Shown piece after piece: positions 21,048 through 29,963 of a stretch of DNA of 64,000 bases. The stretch covers positions 124,001-188,000 of the forward strand of contig JAEUJQ010000071.1 in assembly GCA_016793095.1 (NCBI GenBank), given 5' to 3'. Source of the stretch: Myxococcaceae bacterium. GTDB taxonomy: Bacteria; Myxococcota; Myxococcia; Myxococcales; Myxococcaceae. How positions within the stretch are numbered: the stretch's first letter is position 1; each line of letters begins with the position of its first letter. Below the pieces are notes generated by a model that saw nothing but the letters and a program-made list of their open reading frames with translations, was not told where the DNA came from and searched no databases. The position numbers and the translations under genes are program-made.

Positions 21048-22409
21048 CTACTCGCCGCCCCGCAGGCCGTGCTTCGCCAGCAGGTCGTGCAGGTACGTCC
21101 GGGCGAGGCCTGCGGCGCGCGCCATCTGCGTCACGTTGCCGTTGTGGGTTCGATCGAGCGCCACGAGGTACTCGCGCGTGAAGCGGTCGATGATGCGGTC
21201 CTTCGCCTCCTTGAACGGCACGTCGAGCGCCACTGGCGGAGGCACCGGCTGCACGCTGGGCGCAGAGGCCTTCTCGGGGTTCAACACGTGCTCGAGCGAC
21301 ACCTGGTCACTCACGACGGCGCGGGCCACCACGTTGCGCAGCTCACGCACGTTGCCTGGCCAGTCGTAGGCAGACAGCCGGGTGATGAGGTCGGCGCTCA
21401 GGTCGAAGGACTCCCGGCCGAGCTGAACGAGGAGTGCTCGGACGAGCAGCGGAATGTCCTCGCGGCGCTCCCGAAGCGGAGGCACCCGGAGCGCGGCGAC
21501 GGCGAGCCGGAAGTAGAGGTCTCTGCGGAACCTGCCTGACTGCACCTCGGCAGGCAGCGAGCGGTGCGTGGCGGCGATGACGCGAACATCCACCGCGCGC
21601 GGCCTGTCCTCTCCCAGCCGCTTGACCTGCCTCGCTTCGAGGGCCCGCAGCAGCCGGGGCTGGAGCTCGAGCGGCAGCTCGCCGACCTCGTCGAGGAAGA
21701 GCGTGCCTCCCTCGGCCTCGAGGAAGGCGCCTGGCCGATCCGAGACCGCGCCGCTGAAGGCTCCGCGGGCGTGACCGAAGAGCTCGCTCTCGACGAGCTG
21801 CGGCGCGATGGCTCCGCAATCGACGACGACGAACGGAGCTCGCTTGCGGTTCGAGCGCAGGTGGAGCGCCCTGGCCAGGCCGTCCTTGCCCGTGCCCGTC
21901 TCGCCGAGGAGCAGCACGGGCGTCTCGGTCGGGGCGAGCTTGTCCACCAGCCCGAAGAGGTGCCGCATCACGGCGCTCGCGCCCACCAGGCCCTCGAGCT
22001 CGCTCGGGCCGTCGAGGGTCTCGTCCTGCTCGTCGTCCATCGTGAGCGAGAGCAGGGTGCGCCCGATGGAGATGACGGAGTGGCCCTCGACGATCGCCGA
22101 CTCGATACGCGCACCCCCGATGAGGGTGCCGTTGGTGGAGTTCAGGTCCCTCACGAAGACGCCGTCGGGCCGGGGGTCGAGTTGCACGTGCTGGCCCGAC
22201 ACCGAGCCATCCGACAGCTTCAGGTCGGCCGCATCGGCGCCGCCGACGATGAGCGTTCGCGTGAGCTCGAGCGCGCGCCCGGCGTCGGGACCGCCGATGA
22301 CGCGGACGGTCCACGAGACGCGGTGCAGGTTCCCCTCCGCGTCAACCCGGACGATGGGCGACGCGAGCTTCTCGGTCTTCCGGTGGCCGCCCCGCGGGTC
22401 CGTCGTCAC
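21048..22409 (-). CDS. Sigma-54-dependent activator with N-terminal FHA domain
   Basis: A 453-residue enhancer-binding protein. Residues ~15-110 are an FHA domain (GGxDxADLKLSDGSVSGQH, then DLNSTNGT), which binds phosphothreonine, so input from a Ser/Thr kinase is expected. Residues ~130-355 are the AAA+ domain: Walker A GETGTGKD, Walker B GGTLFLDE, and GAFSGA where most family members have GAFTGA. The C-terminal ~45 residues hold a Fis-type helix-turn-helix (NVTQMARAAGLARTYLHDLL). The GTG start at 22409 overlaps the stop of the upstream lipoprotein gene (GTGA), which decides the start and implies translational coupling. Confidence 0.92.
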   Translation of the reverse strand: MTTDPRGGHRKTEKLASPIVRVDAEGNLHRVSWTVRVIGGPDAGRALELTRTLIVGGADAADLKLSDGSVSGQHVQLDPRPDGVFVRDLNSTNGTLIGGARIESAIVEGHSVISIGRTLLSLTMDDEQDETLDGPSELEGLVGASAVMRHLFGLVDKLAPTETPVLLLGETGTGKDGLARALHLRSNRKRAPFVVVDCGAIAPQLVESELFGHARGAFSGAVSDRPGAFLEAEGGTLFLDEVGELPLELQPRLLRALEARQVKRLGEDRPRAVDVRVIAATHRSLPAEVQSGRFRRDLYFRLAVAALRVPPLRERREDIPLLVRALLVQLGRESFDLSADLITRLSAYDWPGNVRELRNVVARAVVSDQVSLEHVLNPEKASAPSVQPVPPPVALDVPFKEAKDRIIDRFTREYLVALDRTHNGNVTQMARAAGLARTYLHDLLAKHGLRGGE

Positions 22410-23329
22410 CGGATGGCTCCAATCGCAGTGTCGCACAGCACCCAGTCACTCAAGGTCATCTCCATGGGGTCCTGACCGCTCCCCTCATAACGAGGGAAGC
22501 CGAGCTCGAAGGCGATCGGCGTCGAGTCGAGCCCCGATCCCGCAGTGAGCGTGTCGTCGAAGACGCTCGCGCCGTCAATCCAGACCCGACGGAAGGCTCC
22601 TGCCCGCCAGGCGACGCGAACGGTGTGGCTGGTGCCCGGATCGTAGCGTTCAGCGGACCGCGGCCTCGACACCGCAGCGCTCTGCAGCACGGCGGCGCCG
22701 GTGAAGGCTGAGAGCTCCCAGTTGTTGTCGAAGCCCAGCTCGACGATGGGGCCCGTCGAGGCGAGCAGCCGGACGAAGGGAATCAGCCCGTCGAGCCGGG
22801 TGCCGGCAGGGACGACGAACCGGCCCTCGAGCTGGCCCTCGCCATTCGCAGGGAGCCGCAGGGACGACGAGACGACAGCCACGGCGAAGTCGTTGGCGTT
22901 CGCGGCCGAGGGGACCCGCGCGCGCACCCGGTTGGCGTTCGCAGGCTCGATGAGGAGCGACGCGGAGGGCGCGACCCGAGTCGTGGTGAAGCCGTCGCGA
23001 GCTTGCGTCCAGGTGAGACACGTGCCTGCGTCCGCTGAGCCGCCTGCGACTCCACCGCCCGTCACTCCGCCGCCTGCGACTCCACCGCCCGTCACTCCAC
23101 CGCCCGTTGCGCCGCCGCCCGTCGCGCCGCCACCCGTCGCTCCGCCACCCGCTCCCCCGCCCGCGACCGTCCCGGCATCTTGCGGTGCGGGCGCGACGCA
23201 TCGGCCCTCGATGCAGACGCGCCCATCGAAGCAGGCGTGCATGTCATCGCAGAGGCGCCCGGCCCAGTCGGCGGGCGAGACGACACAGCCCGCCACCATC
23301 GGGAGAAGGAGGGCGAGGCGGCTGGTCAT
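22406..23329 (-). CDS. Lipoprotein with Gly-rich stalk and lectin-like domain
   Basis: A 307-residue exported protein with lipobox MVAGC (Cys15), a short Cys-containing segment (CDDMHACFDGRVCIEGRC), a stalk of GGGATGGG/GGGVTGGG repeats at residues ~57-97, and a C-terminal domain of ~200 residues resembling a concanavalin A-like (LamG) beta-sandwich: VELGFDNNWEL, HTVRVAWRAGAFRRVWIDG, FELGFPRYEG. It overlaps both neighbours by 4 bp: its ATG overlaps the stop of the TPR gene and its stop overlaps the start of the activator. It could be the surface sensor for that regulator, but this is only inferred from linkage. Confidence 0.8.
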   Translation of the reverse strand: MTSRLALLLPMVAGCVVSPADWAGRLCDDMHACFDGRVCIEGRCVAPAPQDAGTVAGGGAGGGATGGGATGGGATGGGVTGGGVAGGGVTGGGVAGGSADAGTCLTWTQARDGFTTTRVAPSASLLIEPANANRVRARVPSAANANDFAVAVVSSSLRLPANGEGQLEGRFVVPAGTRLDGLIPFVRLLASTGPIVELGFDNNWELSAFTGAAVLQSAAVSRPRSAERYDPGTSHTVRVAWRAGAFRRVWIDGASVFDDTLTAGSGLDSTPIAFELGFPRYEGSGQDPMEMTLSDWVLCDTAIGAIR

Positions 23330-23955
23330 GGCGCCACCAGATGGACGAGCAGGAGAATGCCTGCCGCAACGGCTGCCGCGGCAGCGAACGCGTACGAAGC
23401 GTTCGCGCCGGTCGCGAAGTCACGGGCGCCGAGCGCAGCGGCCCGCGCGTCCGCCTCGTAGAGCGCCGAGAAGCTCGTTGTCTCGAGCGTGCGCGCATGG
23501 ATTCCGAGACCCAGGCCCACTCCCAGCGCCACCACAGTGCCCGACAGCGCCACGACGAACGGCGCCGGCCCGAGGCGGCGCGGCACGGACTTGACGACGC
23601 CCGGCGAACCGTCGCTCGCGACGGTGGGCGACGAGACGCCCGCCTGCCCGCGCACCTCGTCGAACGCGGCCTGGATTCGCGGGCTGGTCCACGCGGGCAG
23701 GGTGACTGCCGGGTCGATGCGGAGCGCGTGCGCGAAGTCGCCGGCGGCCTCGCGCTCGTCACCAACTCCGAAGCGGCACAGCCCGCGATACAACGAGACC
23801 TCAGCCTCTTCACGCGTCGTCGAGGCCCACGACGCGGCTTGATCGAGCCGCTTGAGACACCGCTGGAACTCCTGCGCCTGGAAGTGAACACGCGCTTCGG
23901 CGAGGAAGGGGTTGGGGCCCGCAGCCGACAAAAAGATGACGATCTGAGCGAGCAC
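23326..23955 (-). CDS. TPR-like membrane-anchored protein
   Basis: First gene of the lipoprotein/sigma-54 activator operon. From the GTG at 23955 it has 209 residues: a hydrophobic N-terminus, a TPR-like helical region (LAEARVHFQAQEFQRCLKRL ... YRGLCRFGVGDEREAAGDFA) at ~20-95, and two hydrophobic segments at ~140-160 and ~180-208. An in-frame ATG at 24021 would add 22 residues but has no ribosome site and would cover the palindromes noted upstream. The layout resembles tetratricopeptide adaptor proteins encoded beside myxobacterial regulators. Function unknown. Confidence 0.7.
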   Translation of the reverse strand: MLAQIVIFLSAAGPNPFLAEARVHFQAQEFQRCLKRLDQAASWASTTREEAEVSLYRGLCRFGVGDEREAAGDFAHALRIDPAVTLPAWTSPRIQAAFDEVRGQAGVSSPTVASDGSPGVVKSVPRRLGPAPFVVALSGTVVALGVGLGLGIHARTLETTSFSALYEADARAAALGARDFATGANASYAFAAAAAVAAGILLLVHLVAP

Positions 23956-24000
23956 GACAACCCACCCTAGCGCAGCAGACTCGCGTGGTTGAACGCCTGG

Positions 24001-24050
24001 CCTGTCAGGTCCACCAGACATCGCGAAGGTCAGTGTCAGGCCTACCTGAC
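24001..24050. promoter_or_regulatory. CCTG/CAGG palindromes upstream of the electron-transfer operon
   Basis: CCTGTCAGG at 24001-24009 and GTCAGG-CCTA-CCTGAC at 24035-24050 share the same half-sites and lie between the divergent regulator operon and the NHL/cytochrome operon. They are candidate operator sites. Binding protein unknown. Confidence 0.4.
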
Positions 24051-24197
24051 GACGGCCACCCGCAGACCCGCTGCACAGAGTGCGTCCCGAGTTCCTGATC
24101 GGCGTTGCGTGGGCTCAAGCGCCGGCCTCGTGGTGCACCTTCTGCGTCTGCGCTCGAGGCCTCGAGGGCACACGGCTTGAAGTCACGAGTCCCGTTT

Positions 24198-25226
24198 ATG
24201 CCCCGCGTCTTCATTGTCCTTCTTGTCGTCATAACCGGGTGTGCTTCCAGCCGCTCGAATATCGCGTGGCCAGGGCCCCCGGCCACCGAACGGATCCGCT
24301 TCGTGAAGAGCCTGAACGGACCGTCCGACTTCGAGAGCGGGGTGGCGCGGTTCTTCCGGCGCCTCTCGGGGGCCGAGGCGCCGCGCCAGTTGTTCCACCC
24401 CGTGGGTGTCGCGGTGACGAGCTCGGGCGACGTGGTCGCGGTGACGGACCAGGGGCTCGCAGAGCTGTTCATCTTCGACCTCGAGAAGGACACGGTGAAC
24501 ATCGTCTCGAAGGAAGCGCTGGGTGGCGTGCCCATCGGGGTCGCGCTCGAGGGTGACCGCCCGTGGGTCGTGGTCCCCCAGATGAAGGCGGCCATCAACT
24601 ACTCGCGCACCGGAGCGCCGCTGCGTCGCATCGAGCTCACCGACTGCGAGCGGCCCGTCGGCATCACCATCGACGCCCGGAACGACCGGCTCTACGTCAC
24701 TGACGGCTCGACCTCGACCGCCGGCAGCCACGCCGTGCACTCGTACGTGTTGTCCACGGGCGCGCACCAGGCCACCATCGGCAAACGCGGAGACGGCCCG
24801 GGCGAGCTCTTCTTCCCGACGTTCCTCTCCGTCACGCCGACCGGCCGGCTGCTGGTCTCGGACACGATGAACGCCCGCGTGCAGGAGCTCGAGCCCACCG
24901 GCACCTTCGTGCGGCAGTACGGCGAGCGCGGCGACCAGATCGGCCAGCTCGACAAGCCCAAGGGCGTGGCGACGGACTCCTTCGGCAACGTGTACGTCGT
25001 CGATTCGTTCTTCTCGGTCGTGCAGATCTTCAACCGCGACGGGAAGCTGCTGCTCTTCTTCGGCGGCCGCGGCGACTCGTCAGGCTTCTTGTCGAACCCG
25101 GCGGGCATCGCCATCGACGGGAAGAACCGCATCTACGTCACCAACGGGCTCAACTTCCGCGTCGAGGTGTACGAGCTGGTCAACACCACCGCCGCCGACA
25201 GCACCGCAGCGCCGCCAGGAGCCTGA
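24198..25226 (+). CDS. NHL-repeat beta-propeller lipoprotein, first copy
   Basis: A 342-residue lipoprotein (lipobox VITGC, Cys15). After a short segment RIRFVKSLNGPSDFES, about six NHL blades fill the rest, recognised by repeats such as HPVGVAVTSSGDVVAVTDQG, KPKGVATDSFGNVYVVDSFF and NPAGIAIDGKNRIYVTNGLN. NHL propellers are scaffold or binding modules. This one opens a gene string encoding a beta-barrel and multihaem cytochromes, so a structural role in an outer-membrane electron conduit is likely. The ATG at 24198 is chosen for the lipoprotein signal. It ends 5 bp before the barrel gene. Confidence 0.87.
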   Translation: MPRVFIVLLVVITGCASSRSNIAWPGPPATERIRFVKSLNGPSDFESGVARFFRRLSGAEAPRQLFHPVGVAVTSSGDVVAVTDQGLAELFIFDLEKDTVNIVSKEALGGVPIGVALEGDRPWVVVPQMKAAINYSRTGAPLRRIELTDCERPVGITIDARNDRLYVTDGSTSTAGSHAVHSYVLSTGAHQATIGKRGDGPGELFFPTFLSVTPTGRLLVSDTMNARVQELEPTGTFVRQYGERGDQIGQLDKPKGVATDSFGNVYVVDSFFSVVQIFNRDGKLLLFFGGRGDSSGFLSNPAGIAIDGKNRIYVTNGLNFRVEVYELVNTTAADSTAAPPGA

Positions 25227-25231
25227 CCGTC

Positions 25232-26959
25232 GTGAGTCGTGCAGTCGTCACCGTGATGCTGTGGGCGGCGGCTGCGCAGGCTGGCGTGTCAGGACAGGCT
25301 TCGGTGCAGGGGCAGGTTCAGACGCTCGAGACGAAGGCGCCCAATGGCGTCACCATCGGCACCCGCGCGCTGACGCTGTCGGAGAACCTGGGCATTCACT
25401 ACACGGGCACGCCGTTCGGCGCGAACGCGGTGCTGTTGTCCGCCGGGTTCGAGGGCATGAACATGAACGCCTTCGGCGACGCGGGCGCGCTGATGTCGGG
25501 CCGCACCGGCACCATCGACCTCTCCGTGGGGCTGTTCCCGCGGCGCGCGCTCCCGGTGCGGCTCTACGCGCGCGGCACCCTGACGGACGGCGGGCCGCAG
25601 TCGTTCGCGTCCTTCGGTGGCCGCGAAGCCATCGCGTTCGGCGTCAACCTGAACCTCGAGCCGGGCAAGTACCTTCCAGGCCTGCGCCTCGACGCCGAGC
25701 AGATGAACTACACGGCGCTGGGCAGCAACCGCACGCTGGGCGATCTGCGCCGCACCTTGAACGCGACGCTCTTCAAGCAGTTCGGCGAACACCAGGTCAA
25801 CCTGACGACGCGCCTCATGCAGGAGTCGCGGGTCCTCACCGGCGACTGGCTGGGCGTCTTCCTCATCGGCACCTGGACGTCCCCCAGACACACCACGACG
25901 CTGATGGCCGACCACATCGACCGGAGCCGCCTCGCGGTGCAGCTCCCCGGCCAGGCGCCGACGACCGTGGTGGAGCGGAACGCGCGCTTGAGCCACCAAC
26001 AGCGATGGACGCCGCGGCTCTTCACCGACGTGTCGCTCCGCGTCACCGACGCCCGGTTCCCCACGGCCTGGGGCACGCAGGGCGGCGGCACCGTCGGGGC
26101 GTCGTGGCAGCCGTTCGAGCAGCACGAGCTGGTGATGTCGGGGAGCGCCGACGTGGGCTTCGCCGCCACCAGCACCAACACGAGAGTCGGGTCCTTGTCG
26201 GGCGGTTCGGCCCGCGCGGGCTACGGCCGCAGCTTCGGCTACGTCCGGCCGGGGGTCTCGGTCGGCGGGCTCGCCCAGCACTGCGCCAACTGCGTCGGCC
26301 TGGTGGACGGGTGGCTCGGCGCCTTCGACGTGGGCGCCAGCGTCGCGACGATGGGCTTCACCCGCTTCGACGCCCAGCTCGAGTACCGCATGGCGCTGGT
26401 GCGCGCGCCCGCTGGCCGTGGCGGCAACCGGACCGAGCACCACGCGAAGGGCACGGGGCGGTTCCGCATCAACTCGCGCAGCGAGGTCTACGCGCTGGTG
26501 GGCTACGACGATGGCTACCGCGACTTCATCGACGTGTTGTCGGGTGGCATCGCGACGCTCCGCGAGCAGGCCTTCACCGTCGGCGGCGGCGTGCAGGCGA
26601 CCCTGGGGCGGGGCACCGGCAGCCTCGACGCCCGTCACAGCCGCGGCAACGCCGTCATTCCCCAGTCGACGTTCACCTTCGGGCCCCCGCCGACCGCGCG
26701 TGAGGTGACGCAGCTGAACGCGACGGTGCTGCTGCCGGTGCTGCCCTGGCTCGACACCAGCGCCGGGGGCGTGGCGGCGTGGACCGTCATCGACAACACC
26801 CAGCCGCTCACCACGTTCGGCGGCAACGTCGGCGCGTCTGCCCGCTTCGGCCGCTTCACCTCGACGCTCGCGTGGAGCGTCATGCGCAACGACGTCAGCG
26901 GCTCCGTCACCACCCAACACCTCGTCCGTCTCAGCCTCAGCCGTCCGTTCGATTTCTGA
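25232..26959 (+). CDS. Outer-membrane beta-barrel protein of the cytochrome cluster
   Basis: A 575-residue exported protein: short signal peptide ending AAAAQA, then throughout the protein alternating polar/non-polar strands of 8-12 residues separated by Gly/Asn/Asp turns, ending in a strand that terminates SLSRPFDF. This C-terminal Phe and the strand pattern are typical of outer-membrane barrels. A CxxC pair (HCANC, near residue 351) lies in one loop. Flanked by two NHL lipoproteins and followed by multihaem cytochromes, it is the obvious candidate for the porin of a porin-cytochrome conduit, as MtrB is in Shewanella; there is no clear sequence match to MtrB. GTG start at 25232. Confidence 0.72.
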   Translation: MSRAVVTVMLWAAAAQAGVSGQASVQGQVQTLETKAPNGVTIGTRALTLSENLGIHYTGTPFGANAVLLSAGFEGMNMNAFGDAGALMSGRTGTIDLSVGLFPRRALPVRLYARGTLTDGGPQSFASFGGREAIAFGVNLNLEPGKYLPGLRLDAEQMNYTALGSNRTLGDLRRTLNATLFKQFGEHQVNLTTRLMQESRVLTGDWLGVFLIGTWTSPRHTTTLMADHIDRSRLAVQLPGQAPTTVVERNARLSHQQRWTPRLFTDVSLRVTDARFPTAWGTQGGGTVGASWQPFEQHELVMSGSADVGFAATSTNTRVGSLSGGSARAGYGRSFGYVRPGVSVGGLAQHCANCVGLVDGWLGAFDVGASVATMGFTRFDAQLEYRMALVRAPAGRGGNRTEHHAKGTGRFRINSRSEVYALVGYDDGYRDFIDVLSGGIATLREQAFTVGGGVQATLGRGTGSLDARHSRGNAVIPQSTFTFGPPPTAREVTQLNATVLLPVLPWLDTSAGGVAAWTVIDNTQPLTTFGGNVGASARFGRFTSTLAWSVMRNDVSGSVTTQHLVRLSLSRPFDF

Positions 26960-26961
26960 CC

Positions 26962-28014
26962 ATGTTCCGTCTCGCCGCCACCGCCGCCGTCTTCGCCCTC
27001 GCCGCCTCGTGCGCGAGCGCGCCCGTGCGGCGGGTCGGCGAGCGCCGGGCGGATGACCCGACCTGGCTGAAGGCCGGTGAGCAGCAGGTGCGCTTCGTCG
27101 GTGCGCTCGAGCTGCCCGCGCACGTCGGCATCGAGCGCAGCGGCTTCGAGCGCTTCTGGGCGTGGCTCACCGGGGCGGACGAGGCGCACGCGCTGGCCAG
27201 GCCCTTCGGCGTCGCGGTGGACCCGACGGGGCGCATCGCCGTCACCGACCCTGGCGCTCGCACGGTGCGCCTGTACGACCCCGCCGCCGGTCGCGAGCGC
27301 GAGCTCAAAGACGGCGTCGCCGTGCCCCTCGCCGCCGCCTTCATCGGCCAGCTCCTCGTCGTCGCGGACGGAGAGCGCGCGACGCTCGTGGCCTTCGACG
27401 TGGACACCGGCGCTCCGGCTCAGGTGCCCTGGCAGCTGCCCACCTTCACGAGGCCGACGGGCCTGGCGTTCGACGGCCCGCGGCGGCGCCTCTTCGTCGT
27501 GGACGCGGGGCAGCACCTCGTGCACGTCGTCTCGACGGCCGGGGCAGCGCCGACGACCCTGGGCCAGCGCGGTGAAGCGAACGGTGAGTTCAACTTCCCG
27601 ACGCACGTCGCGGTGGACTCGCGGGGCCACCTGTTCGTCTCCGACAGCCTGAACTTCCGCGTCCAGCACTTCGACGAAGGGCTCGCCTTCGTGCGCGCGC
27701 TCGGCGGCCTGGGGGACTCGCTCGGCGACCTCCCTCGAGCCAAGGGCGTCACGGTGGACCCGGCGGGGACCGTCTGGGTGGTGGACGGCTCGGCCGACGT
27801 CGTGCAGGGCTTCGACAGCACCGGCGAGCTGGTGGGCATCTTCGGCGGGAGCGGCGTCGAGCCCGGCCGCTTCTGGCTGCCAGCCGGCCTCACCTCGGAC
27901 GCCACCGGCCGGCTGTACGTCGCTGACACCTGGAACGGCCGCGTTCAGGTCTTCGTCATCGAGCCCGCGCCGAAGTCGAAGCCGCCGGAGAGCGCTCAGG
28001 GGGTGACGCCGTGA
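26962..28014 (+). CDS. NHL-repeat beta-propeller lipoprotein, second copy
   Basis: A 350-residue paralogue of the first NHL lipoprotein with lipobox LAASC (Cys17). It shares the lead-in (QQVRFVGALELPAHVGIE), the F-W-A-W-L-T-G-A-D insertion corresponding to F-F-R-R-L-S-G-A-E in the first copy, and blades such as RPFGVAVDPTGRIAVTDPG and FPTHVAVDSRGHLFVSDSLN. The ATG at 26962 is 2 bp after the barrel stop; its own stop overlaps the start of the 12-haem cytochrome (GTGA). The pair of propellers around one barrel suggests a two-lipoprotein complex. Confidence 0.87.
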   Translation: MFRLAATAAVFALAASCASAPVRRVGERRADDPTWLKAGEQQVRFVGALELPAHVGIERSGFERFWAWLTGADEAHALARPFGVAVDPTGRIAVTDPGARTVRLYDPAAGRERELKDGVAVPLAAAFIGQLLVVADGERATLVAFDVDTGAPAQVPWQLPTFTRPTGLAFDGPRRRLFVVDAGQHLVHVVSTAGAAPTTLGQRGEANGEFNFPTHVAVDSRGHLFVSDSLNFRVQHFDEGLAFVRALGGLGDSLGDLPRAKGVTVDPAGTVWVVDGSADVVQGFDSTGELVGIFGGSGVEPGRFWLPAGLTSDATGRLYVADTWNGRVQVFVIEPAPKSKPPESAQGVTP

Positions 28015-29963
28015 GCGCCCTCGTCGCGGTGTTCGCCGCCATGACGCTCGCGCAGGCGAACGTGCGCAACACGCGTCACAACCTCTCCTCGACGTCTTCG
28101 AACCCCGTGAAGGCGCTGAGCGAGACCCAGGTCTGCGTCTTCTGCCACATCCCGCACGGCGGCTCGCAGTCGCGCGCGACCTGGAACCGGAACCTCGCCT
28201 ACCAGGCGGGCGGCACCATCTACACCGTCTACGGCTCCTCGACCGTCGAGGCCCCTCCGGACCGGCCGAACGGGGCGAGCCGCCTCTGCCTGTCGTGCCA
28301 CGATGGCGCCCTCGCGCTGGGAGCGTTGCTCAACCTCGACGCCACGCGACCGGCCACGGTGGCGATGCAGGGCGGTGTCACCACCATGCCGGTGGGCCCG
28401 CGCAACCTCGGCACCGACCTGCGCAACGACCACCCCATCTCGCTGCCCATCCCCGCCACGGACCCGGAGATCATCGCGCCGCCCGGCGGTGACGCCGTCA
28501 AGCTGCAGGTCGGCGCGACCTCGGCGAAGGACCGGGTGCAGTGCACCTCGTGCCATGACCCGCACCTCCCCACCGCGAAGTTCCTCGTGAAGAGCAACCT
28601 GCGCGGAGCGCTCTGCCTCACCTGCCACCCCAAGCAGGGCTGGCTGGGCAGCCGCCACGAGGCGTCGCTCGCCCCGTACCCAGCGACCGGCTCTCAGACG
28701 GTCGGGGACCTCGGGTGCATCGCCTGTCACAAGCCCCACAACGGCGAGGGGCCCACGAAGCTGCTCACCACGCAGAACCTGTCGGGCACACCACTCGCCT
28801 GGAACGAAGAGAACGTCTGCTTCTCGTGCCACCGCTCAGGCGGCACCGGCATCGACCCGGTCCGCAGCCGGGCTGCGCCCGACATTCAGACCGAGGCGCT
28901 CAAGGCCTCGCGCCACCCCTTCAACCTCAAGCTGGACGAGCACCAGCCCATCTTCACCGCGAAGGTGCCCGAGCCCGAGCCGGTGCTCAACGTGCAGAAG
29001 CACGTCGAGTGCGCCGACTGTCACAACCCGCACCAGGTGCAGGCGCTGCCGGGCAACGTGCACGAGGGCAGCAAGGGCATCTCGTTGTCGGGCGCGGTCG
29101 TGGTGGACAACGCCGGCGTGAACCTCGCCCAGTACGAGGTCTGCTTCCGGTGTCACGGCGACTCCTTCGCGACGATGATTGCCCCAGCTGCCACGCGCCC
29201 ACCGGGAGGCAGCAACAAGCGCCTCGAGTTCCAGACGACGAATGACGCCTTTCATCCCGTCGCGGGCCCGGGTCGCAACACCTCGACGTACCTCAACAAC
29301 GTGCTCGACTCGCCCGCCGGTCAGCTCGTCGGACTCGACTGGCAGGGCAACCGGCTCAACCGCTTCTCCACGGTGCTCTGCACCGACTGCCACAACAACC
29401 AGGCGACCGGCACCGCGGGAAACACGGGCAGTGCGCGCCAGAGCGCTGGGGGTCCCAAAGGGCCGCACGGCTCGACGAACCCCCGGCTCCTGCGGGCGAA
29501 CTACAGCACCGCGGTGGGCGGCGGCAGCGCGCCCTTCGGCAGCTTCAACGCGAACAACTTCGCGCTCTGCTTCCTCTGCCACGACTCCGCCAGCCTGCGC
29601 GGCAACCGCAGCAACTTCTTCCAGGCGGGGGGCGTGGGTGCAGGCCGCGGCAACCTGCACGAGGTGCACCTCGTCACCCGCACGAACGCGTCGTGCCACG
29701 AGTGCCACTACAACGTGCACTCGAACGTCGCCGCCACCAACACGGACTACCGCAACGTCCCCGCGGGCACGCCCACGCACCTCGTCAACTTCTCGCCCAA
29801 CGTGACGCGGGGCAGCGGCAACGACCCCCAGTACGGCGACAGCCCGACGCGCCCGCGCTGGGGACGCACGCCGTCGGGCGACTACTACTGCTTCGCGGGC
29901 TGCCACGGCCGCGCCGACGCAATGGACGGCGACAAGTCCGTCTACAGGCCCCCCAACCCATGA
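28011..29963 (+). CDS. Dodecahaem c-type cytochrome with a terminal CX3CH site
   Basis: A 650-residue exported cytochrome with eleven CxxCH motifs (CVFCH, CLSCH, CTSCH, CLTCH, CIACH, CFSCH, CADCH, CFRCH, CTDCH, CFLCH, CHECH) plus one CFAGCH near the C-terminus, spaced CX3CH. CHDPH and CHNPH sequences mark the doubled-CxxCH family, where the second His serves as axial ligand. Its N-terminal ~180 residues resemble the two tetrahaem proteins downstream. The signal peptide is short and without lipobox. GTG start at 28011 overlaps the upstream stop. Likely carries electrons across the periplasm or at the cell surface. Confidence 0.9.
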   Translation: MSALVAVFAAMTLAQANVRNTRHNLSSTSSNPVKALSETQVCVFCHIPHGGSQSRATWNRNLAYQAGGTIYTVYGSSTVEAPPDRPNGASRLCLSCHDGALALGALLNLDATRPATVAMQGGVTTMPVGPRNLGTDLRNDHPISLPIPATDPEIIAPPGGDAVKLQVGATSAKDRVQCTSCHDPHLPTAKFLVKSNLRGALCLTCHPKQGWLGSRHEASLAPYPATGSQTVGDLGCIACHKPHNGEGPTKLLTTQNLSGTPLAWNEENVCFSCHRSGGTGIDPVRSRAAPDIQTEALKASRHPFNLKLDEHQPIFTAKVPEPEPVLNVQKHVECADCHNPHQVQALPGNVHEGSKGISLSGAVVVDNAGVNLAQYEVCFRCHGDSFATMIAPAATRPPGGSNKRLEFQTTNDAFHPVAGPGRNTSTYLNNVLDSPAGQLVGLDWQGNRLNRFSTVLCTDCHNNQATGTAGNTGSARQSAGGPKGPHGSTNPRLLRANYSTAVGGGSAPFGSFNANNFALCFLCHDSASLRGNRSNFFQAGGVGAGRGNLHEVHLVTRTNASCHECHYNVHSNVAATNTDYRNVPAGTPTHLVNFSPNVTRGSGNDPQYGDSPTRPRWGRTPSGDYYCFAGCHGRADAMDGDKSVYRPPNP

